From a virus: a stretch of DNA of 27,704 bases. The first letter of the stretch is position 1, and the number at the start of each line of letters is the position of its first letter. This document shows, in pieces, positions 15,722-22,900 of the stretch. The stretch spans positions 1-27,704 of IMG/VR virus record IMGVR_UViG_3300033141_006260; one strand, given 5' to 3'. A program made the translations under genes and the position numbers. The notes beneath the pieces are model-generated. The model saw nothing but the letters and a program-made list of their open reading frames with translations. It had not been told where the DNA came from and searched no databases.

Positions 15722-17149
15722 TTATAAATATTCCATAACATTAACATTTTTTACAAAAACTAGATTATTAAATTCAGGTACATATACTAATATTTTATTC
15801 TTTTTAAAAACTTTTACAATAATAGCAAGCATATCATCAATCTTAACAAACTGTTTATAATCTATTGGAATACTGCTCTTCGCAGGTTTAATCTTTATAG
15901 TTTCAATTTGATCACTAGATAATATTATGGTATAATTAAAATCTACAAGATATATTTTTGATTTTTCATCATCTTTATCATTTTCTATTTTAAATCCTAT
16001 ATAAGTGTCTGGTATAGGTCTAATCAATCCAATATCTGTTTTATACAAAAAACTTTTTCTAATTTTAACTGGTTTTATATTTTCTATCCACTTAATTGTT
16101 CCATATTTATATCTTTCTTTATAAAAAAAACTTTCTCTATGCATAATTTCTTCATAAATTTGATCTGACAATATTGTCCATCGATCAATAGGAATCGTGA
16201 CACTATCAGACGAAAGATTATATAATCGATTAAGTATTTCCTCTTTATAAGGAATTAAATCTTTCTCCTCTGCATATATAGGTAAACCTGGAGCAGAATT
16301 CGGTATTTCATCAATTGAATTCATTAACCAACATTCCAAATGACAATTGCATCCTGGATGACTTTGTGCTATTATTGGTTTAGGTGGATAATAACCTTTT
16401 GCACCAGCATGTGCATATGCATTATCAATTAATGTATCTAAAAATAAATCAGATGCGTGTAATCTATCACATATCGGTATACCATCTATAACAGGAGAAC
16501 AACAATCCTTTATATCTCTTCCTTCCTCTAATAAGCAATTATGCTCAGGTCCTATTACCCACATAGCTGATTGGATACCAAATGCTTTCAAATAAGTTAA
16601 GCAATTTATTGAACAATCTACATAAGAACTACTTTTCTCATTAAAAAAATATTCACTTTCTGCAATAAGTGGTTCAAATTCATATAAAACTTGCATTTCT
16701 GGACTTTCTTCAATAAGAACCTCTAATTTCTCTTCAGAAGGTTGCTCTGCTTCAACTTCTATTAAGGGAGTTTCTGCCTCACCCTTAAGATATGAAAAAA
16801 CTTCAGAATCTGGAGGAGGATCACCAGTCAATCTAGCAAACACTGCTTTATTAAAAACCTCAGCAATATTTTTGATAGCATCCGTTGAAAATATTTTTCT
16901 AAATGCATATTCTATAATCTCAGGAGGTAGATTCTTCTTTAGTATATATATAATATCTACAATTTGTGGAGCCAGATTTTTCTGAATGTAAAAAATATAC
17001 TCATTAGGTAAATTATATAAAACAACAGATTCTTCTTCTGTTAATGGTATTAAATTGTTTAATTTATTTATAATGCTATTAGAATATTGATAACATAATT
17101 CCTTATCCTGCATATCAAGATTTTGTATTAAGACAGCTTCTTTTTGCAT
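15722..17149 (-). CDS. Cys-rich protein of unknown function with HPGCNC motif
   Basis: I do not recognise the family with certainty. The 475-residue protein has a helical N-terminus (1-110), an acidic linker (about 115-165) and a Cys-rich middle (Cys179, 183, 205, 216, 217, 227) closing with SHPGCNCHLEC (263-273). HPxCxC is the hallmark of the Mu gpF-like minor head domain, which suggests a head or portal-associated role, but the surrounding pattern is only partly similar. The C-terminal part is beta-rich (about 340-475). A ribosome site (GGTGG) precedes the ATG. It is the last gene before the replication promoter and follows a nucleotidyltransferase-like gene. Other options are a zinc enzyme or an internal virion protein. 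Confidence 0.5.
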   Translation of the reverse strand: MQKEAVLIQNLDMQDKELCYQYSNSIINKLNNLIPLTEEESVVLYNLPNEYIFYIQKNLAPQIVDIIYILKKNLPPEIIEYAFRKIFSTDAIKNIAEVFNKAVFARLTGDPPPDSEVFSYLKGEAETPLIEVEAEQPSEEKLEVLIEESPEMQVLYEFEPLIAESEYFFNEKSSSYVDCSINCLTYLKAFGIQSAMWVIGPEHNCLLEEGRDIKDCCSPVIDGIPICDRLHASDLFLDTLIDNAYAHAGAKGYYPPKPIIAQSHPGCNCHLECWLMNSIDEIPNSAPGLPIYAEEKDLIPYKEEILNRLYNLSSDSVTIPIDRWTILSDQIYEEIMHRESFFYKERYKYGTIKWIENIKPVKIRKSFLYKTDIGLIRPIPDTYIGFKIENDKDDEKSKIYLVDFNYTIILSSDQIETIKIKPAKSSIPIDYKQFVKIDDMLAIIVKVFKKNKILVYVPEFNNLVFVKNVNVMEYL

Positions 17150-17166
17150 TATCCACCACTATTTCT

Positions 17167-18108
17167 TCAAGATAGTATGCGCAGTACTCTATTGACTTCT
17201 GATGTATCTACTTTTTTGTCTTTATATATTTCAGATATTTCTACCAATATTTTCATATAACCATATCGTTGTAATAACTTAAACAATAAATTTTCATCAG
17301 AATAATTCAAAGAATTCATCATACGTTCAAGATCAGTTTTTAATGTTCTCCTATCAAAAACATTTTTACGTAAATTCTTAACCAGTTTTGTATCTTCAGA
17401 TAATAAGCTAATTGAATCATTAATACGATCTAACGATATCATTAAATCTGTTTTTAACTGTTCCAAGTCTTCCTTTGAAGCATTTTTTAACTGATCCCGT
17501 AATATAATAAAATCCATTGTATCACGTTTAGCATTTGCAATATCTACGGAAAGTTTATCCAGAAAATTCCGAGCTTTTGATCTTATATAATTTAATGTAT
17601 ATACAGATGAAACAGGACCTTCAACTCTTTTAGGCTCCTTAATCCATTTATCTTGCATAATATTATATAAACTATCATATTTTATCAATTCTGGCTGGGC
17701 TGCTTCTTTAACTGATAGAAAATAAAAATCCATTGCATGTTTTGTCTCTGGAATATAAGCCGTTAACCATGAAGATTTTCGTCCCTTTTTAATTAAATTT
17801 TCTAGTATATCCTCTTCTGTTATATTAGAAAAATTCCTATTATGTATCTTAAATGTTATTATATCTATAACAACCTTTATATCAAAATCTGATTCATCTG
17901 TATAGAAATAAGTAGCAAGAGATGATCCTATATACATATCTACTACAAAATCATCATAACCTTTTAATTGCAATTCTTCAAAGAAACCGGCTAAGGAAGC
18001 GAAAATAAAATCACGAATTACAGGACGTAATTTATGATCATCTGTCCATATTTCTCGACATAATTCTTCCCTCTGTATATCTAATATGGAAGATCTTTTT
18101 GAAAACAT
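17167..18108 (-). CDS. Nucleotidyltransferase-fold protein
   Basis: The N-terminal half carries the polymerase-beta-type nucleotidyltransferase signature: MYIGSSLATYFYTDESDFDIKVV (split as GSS at 61-63 and Asp74/Asp76 in SDFDIK), with a third acid likely at Asp127 (HAMDFYFLS). These residues bind metal and NTP in enzymes that add a nucleotide to RNA, protein or small molecules. The C-terminal half (about 165-313) is helical. At 313 residues it is in the range of phage nucleotidyltransferase-like proteins of unknown target. It lies 17 nt upstream of the Cys-rich gene and 6 nt after a short coiled-coil gene. The substrate cannot be read from sequence; an RNA-modifying or toxin-like role is possible. 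Confidence 0.65.
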   Translation of the reverse strand: MFSKRSSILDIQREELCREIWTDDHKLRPVIRDFIFASLAGFFEELQLKGYDDFVVDMYIGSSLATYFYTDESDFDIKVVIDIITFKIHNRNFSNITEEDILENLIKKGRKSSWLTAYIPETKHAMDFYFLSVKEAAQPELIKYDSLYNIMQDKWIKEPKRVEGPVSSVYTLNYIRSKARNFLDKLSVDIANAKRDTMDFIILRDQLKNASKEDLEQLKTDLMISLDRINDSISLLSEDTKLVKNLRKNVFDRRTLKTDLERMMNSLNYSDENLLFKLLQRYGYMKILVEISEIYKDKKVDTSEVNRVLRILS

Positions 18109-18114
18109 GAGAAA

Positions 18115-18315
18115 TTACCCTATGTCTGATAATAAAAGATCAGCAGATTCTAGATCGGACTTTAACTTAGATATTTGTGCTGCTTGTATTGTAATAATAT
18201 CATGAGCTTCTTCTAATTTTTGTGAAATAATATCCACATACATACGCATTTGTGTGGAAATATGATCATCTTGTACTTTATCGATGAGATTATATAGTTC
18301 ACTTATTTCTATCAC
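18115..18315 (-). CDS. Short coiled-coil protein (66 aa)
   Basis: The frame starts with GTG and is helical throughout, with heptad-like Leu/Ile spacing (ISQKLEEAHDIITIQAAQIS, then KLKSDLESADLLL). No motif is recognised. It overlaps the end of the KOW-like gene by 17 nt and sits 6 nt before the nucleotidyltransferase gene, so it is probably translated by coupling. It could be a small accessory or scaffold-type protein. Confidence 0.45.
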   Translation of the reverse strand: MIEISELYNLIDKVQDDHISTQMRMYVDIISQKLEEAHDIITIQAAQISKLKSDLESADLLLSDIG

Positions 18316-18739
18316 GTTTTACATCACCGTAATCATCATATTCAGACTTAACCTTGATAAAATCATGTATATCATCCACAAACTCTTCTTTCATTTTATA
18401 AACAGCTTCTTTACATAATTTTTGTTGCCCACCAGTATCCCAGTGTACTGTAATAGTAAAACCATTCTTACTAACTGCAATTACTTTACCAAACCTAGCA
18501 GTTAACCTAGATCTTATAGTATCTCCTACTTGAATGTCTTCTTCTTTGATAAAATAATCTATTAGATCTTCCCGTCCAGCTAGTTTAAAAGTTTGTGCTA
18601 CTTTTTGATTAGAATACCTTAATCCATTTTTTGCCATCCATATTGAAATACTAGATAAAGGTGCTCCTTTTTTTATGGAATGATATAACTGAGGTATATA
18701 ATCTATTGTACTTCTTAAATGTCTTCTTACTTGTCTCAT
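18299..18739 (-). CDS. Small protein with SH3/KOW-like barrel
   Basis: The 146-residue protein has a helical, basic N-terminus and a C-terminal stretch (about 90-130) that reads IQVGDTIRSRLTARFGKVIA then GFTITVHWDTGG. This is the pattern of a small SH3/KOW or Tudor-like barrel that often contacts nucleic acid or RNA polymerase. The function is unknown. It has a ribosome site (GGTG) before the ATG. It follows the phosphoesterase-like gene by 18 nt and overlaps a coiled-coil gene. The fold call is from pattern only. Confidence 0.5.
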   Translation of the reverse strand: MRQVRRHLRSTIDYIPQLYHSIKKGAPLSSISIWMAKNGLRYSNQKVAQTFKLAGREDLIDYFIKEEDIQVGDTIRSRLTARFGKVIAVSKNGFTITVHWDTGGQQKLCKEAVYKMKEEFVDDIHDFIKVKSEYDDYGDVKRDRNK

Positions 18740-18757
18740 AATAACACCGCCATTCTT

Positions 18758-19426
18758 TTAAACTTCTACATAAATAGGACTCATTTCTGATTGAAGATAA
18801 GGAATAATAATTCCCTTAAGTGTTTGTCCCTTTTCTCTACCTAAACAATAACCAGCAGGAACTTTTACCTTACCAATACCTTTACCACCAAAATAGATTT
18901 CTATTCTTTTATCGCCTTTAAAAATATCAAAATCATACCATGATTTTTCATCTGGATTTTCAAATTGATAAAATTCACTATCTTTATCAAAATCACCTAT
19001 CATATAAAAAGTCTTTGGATCCTGCTCATCTATTGTCTTATTTGGTAAAACACCAGCATGTACTATATAAATATACTCTGATATTTTGATTATTAAAGGT
19101 AACTCTATAATAAATTTAAGTATATCACTGGTAGTGGGATATGATCTTAACCATGTTGGTATACTCTCCGGATCAGTTTTACTTTGATCTATTAAATCTA
19201 CTTCATTCTTTCCCTTCACTGAATAAACATTTAAACTATTTTTTATAAACAATAATGTTTCTATTGATTTAGGATCATCAAAATCAAAATTATTTCCAGT
19301 AGTAACCATAATATCTTTGTAGTTAAAATGTTGCTCATATAACAATCGAATAAATTGTGTATGGTCCCCAAGAATTTCACCTATTATAAAAATACGTTCT
19401 GGCTGTAGTTCCGATAAATCTAACAT
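18758..19426 (-). CDS. Calcineurin-like phosphoesterase fold with lost metal ligands
   Basis: The order of blocks matches PPP/PrpE/ApaH-type metallophosphatases, but most catalytic residues are gone. The GDIHG block is IGEILGD (His lost, Asp changed to Glu), GDxxDRG is TTGNNFDFDDP, GNHE is VKGKNEV, and GHT near the end is FGGKG. Only the VHAG block (IVHAGV) is kept. The distal stretch VKVPAGYCLGREKGQTLKGI keeps the family's end pattern. A pseudoenzyme that binds a nucleotide or a protein is therefore likelier than an active phosphatase. It lies between dUTPase and a KOW-like gene, 36 nt after the dUTPase gene's stop. GGCGGGG precedes the ATG at a long spacing. Confidence 0.6.
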   Translation of the reverse strand: MLDLSELQPERIFIIGEILGDHTQFIRLLYEQHFNYKDIMVTTGNNFDFDDPKSIETLLFIKNSLNVYSVKGKNEVDLIDQSKTDPESIPTWLRSYPTTSDILKFIIELPLIIKISEYIYIVHAGVLPNKTIDEQDPKTFYMIGDFDKDSEFYQFENPDEKSWYDFDIFKGDKRIEIYFGGKGIGKVKVPAGYCLGREKGQTLKGIIIPYLQSEMSPIYVEV

Positions 19427-19462
19427 AAATTTTTTACCCCGCCTTTTTCGAATTTAAAATTA

Positions 19463-19900
19463 TTATTTGCCAGTAGATCCAAAACCCCCCAAATTTCTAG
19501 AAGATTCTGGCAATACATCTACAGATTCCCACACAACCCTATATATAGGACATAATACTGCTTGAGCTATTCTATCTCCTTTATTAATTTGATATAAAGA
19601 TACTGTTGTATATAATATCACACCAATTTCATCTCTATATCCACTATCAATAGTACCAGGTTGGTTTAATACAAAAATTCCATTATTTAATGCCAAACCA
19701 GATCTGCTACGAATTTGTAATTCAAATCCTTCCGGAATTGCAACATATATACCTGTCTTAATAATAGTAGGTACATTCTCAAACAAAAACTTTGATTCAT
19801 TAGCATGTAAATCCATTCCTGAATCTCCTATATGCATATAGGAAGGCAAAGGATTATCCGATTTGTTTATAACTTTAACTGTAATATTCCTATTATCCAT
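19463..19900 (-). CDS. dut: dUTP diphosphatase (trimeric dUTPase)
   Basis: The enzyme hydrolyses dUTP to dUMP, lowering dUTP and feeding dTMP synthesis. All five trimeric dUTPase motifs are present: I GDSGMDLHA (about 25-33), II RSRSGLA, III PGTIDSGYRDEIG with the catalytic Asp, IV KGDRIAQAVL and V RNLGGFGSTGK at the C-terminal end. The 145-residue length is typical. A strong ribosome site (AAGGTGG) precedes the ATG. It follows the ribonucleotide reductase gene by 24 nt. Together with the UDG domain on the polymerase, it points to uracil exclusion from phage DNA. Confidence 0.96.
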   Translation of the reverse strand: MDNRNITVKVINKSDNPLPSYMHIGDSGMDLHANESKFLFENVPTIIKTGIYVAIPEGFELQIRSRSGLALNNGIFVLNQPGTIDSGYRDEIGVILYTTVSLYQINKGDRIAQAVLCPIYRVVWESVDVLPESSRNLGGFGSTGK

Positions 19901-19924
19901 TACTTACCACCTTATTTTGCTTTT

Positions 19925-22900
19925 TTAAAATATTTCACAAGAAGTACCACTACATGCCAATTCCGAACTACCTGTAGTAGTATCGCTCTTTTCATAATCA
20001 ACTAATTTAGAAAAATCTACATTTGGTAATTCTTTTAATAATTTATGATATTCCTCTTTATTAATATCTTCATAAGGGGCCAATCTATAAACATGATCTG
20101 AAACTGGCAGAAAAGTAAGCCCACCTATTTCATCGAAATTTTTATATACCCATGCTGCTACTTCCAGCCATTCATCTTCTTTGACATATATAGTCGTCGA
20201 TGGATTATGTTCACATTGTCCTGTCACAACTCCATTAAATGTACCCCTATTTGTCAGGGGTTCTGTAAAACAATACGTTTTTAAAGGTCCTATATATTCT
20301 ACCTTATTCACTTTTATTTCGAATTTCTTATTATATTTGATATCTTTTACGTTTATCCTATGCAATACCATTCCCATATCTTCCAAAAGTTTCAAAGCTT
20401 CTTTATATAATATAAGAACAGGTATTGCTGCAAGTGACCTATAGTCTTTATGTGCTAATTCATAGAATTTTTTCTTTATAACATCATTACAGTCATGTTT
20501 TGTTATTGAATAAATACCTAATGTATATAATAATAATTTAACACGTTCTACAAAATCATAATTTAATCCTCCTATATAAACACAATCCTCCATAATAATT
20601 CCTATATTGTCTATAAGTCCTCCTATCCACATAGCTCGATAGGTTATGGAAGTATGTATAGGAGGTATCCAGTTCCGTGCAAGTACTTCCTTATCAGATG
20701 GTTTCCATGTTATATATTGCTCAGAATCCATATTTTCATTATAAATCATCAAAGAATCTAAACAACAATAATGAGAAGGATATATGTCGAAGACACGCTC
20801 CTTACTATGGTGGAATATCATACCAGAATAAAATCCCTGTATATATGCATCTACTTTCGGAAAAATTGAAGTATTTATCTTTGATATAACAGGCATTCTG
20901 TATAATGATAGAGTATCTCCTCTTTTCAATGCACTTGTTTTTGTCCACAAACCATCTTCTTTTATGAACTTATGATTTCCAGTACATTTTATATTAGTAC
21001 CATTAGATAAACTAACCCTATAAACATTTTGTTGACCTGTTCTGAAAGGTGTCGTTTCTTTGAACGAAGTACCATTCCATACACGTATTTTTTTTCCTAC
21101 TAATGTTTCAATTGGTATATGTCCCTGATCTGTAAGTATTTTTGTATCTCCAGTAACACACCAGAAAGATTTCAACATTTTCCAATATTCTAATTGACTA
21201 ATAGCTGGTATTCCGCGTAGTTGTGTCTTTTGCGGTGCTTTGCATGGGAATTCTAATACCCATGTATTACAATTTTTAGGATCCTGTCCAACATCACACT
21301 TCATAGGAAAATCATGCGCACGTAACAAACGATAAAGAGAATCACTCTTTGTTATACGTACTCTACGAATATAATAACCTGTAGATGTCATTCTAGTATG
21401 TGCCCCTGCTGAGCTATTAACTAGTAAAGAAACTGTACCACTAGGTTTGACACATGTTATCGCTGCTGAAATATTAATATCCAATCGTTTAGCTATTTTT
21501 TTATTAGTTGCAATAGCAACATGTTTAAGATCAGATAACCACTTTTTTGCAGTATCATTAATATTTCCTAAAATAGAATGATCCCGCAAGCCTGTTAAAG
21601 ATACCCCTAACAATCTTTCTTCTTCACAATTAATTCTCCATTTTTTATCTATAAATTTGAAGCTCGTAAAAGTTGATTGCCATGTTCCTATCATAGTAGC
21701 AAGTTTTACCTTACGTTTTAAATCTTCAAATGTATCACCATTTCGTACTACTACTTCTGTTAAGTTGCATAGAGATTTATTGCGTAATAATACTTCTCCA
21801 CAATTATGAACAATAAAACCATTTACCACACCCCAATTAGTTTTCGGTTCATTGAAATCATATACATCAATTTTATTACTTTCTTTAATACTCATAACTA
21901 AAGGACTTTTAACTTTTATAAGATCTATCAATTTATTCATTTTATAATTTTGTATAAATCCTATATAAGTATAAAAAGCTTTTATACCCTCAAAATTTCC
22001 AATATTTAAATCATAACTTTTTTTACAAATATATTCTCCATTAGGAAATGAAACTTTTTTTGATTTATTAACTGTAATATAAGAAATGATTCCTAAATCT
22101 TGATAAAGAATATCTTTAACATTATTAACTAAATCCCAACAAGTACTTTTTAAAGTTATTCTATACTTAGAAATAACACTGCCATTAGCACTAAATAAAC
22201 CTTTTAAAAAAGATAATCTTTCTTCTTTTTTGAAACTAAAAAATTGTTTAGGCAAAGATCTTTCTGAAAGTTTCTTCATACTTATTCCTATTTTTTTCAA
22301 AACCTCAGTATATTCAGTTGTATAAAACTTTCTTCTTTTTTCTTTATTTAAATTTTCATTAAAAAAGTTCATATGATTAAATAATTTAGCAACATCATGA
22401 TCATTGCTTCCAAAATTAATTTCTAAACCTTTATGAAATTTACTACAGAGTCTTGTAGTAGTACCACCACCTTGTATAAAACCTAATTTAACAAATAAAC
22501 TATTTTCTTTAAAAGTCCTATTAACATAAACTTTAAGTCTTTTACCTTTTAAATTTTTCGCAGTAGATTCAGTATCATCATTCAATTTAAAAATATGATC
22601 TGGTGTACATGTGATAATTACTTTATTAGATAATTTAATTTTAAGAGTATTTTTTGTACCGTTTTTCCAAACTTTACCCTTAACCATTTCCCCATCAGCA
22701 TTTATTAAAATTGGTTCCGTTCCATCTAATTCTTCAAAAGTCTTATAACCATCACTAGTAAGTATTTCTTCATAACCAGCAAAACATGGATTAATCCCTA
22801 TAACAGCAGAACTATCCCTTCTTCCATTCTCTGTAACTTTTTTTTGTGCTGATGGTCTGCTAAAAATACCGCGTTCTCCACTTTTTGATCTATATAAATT

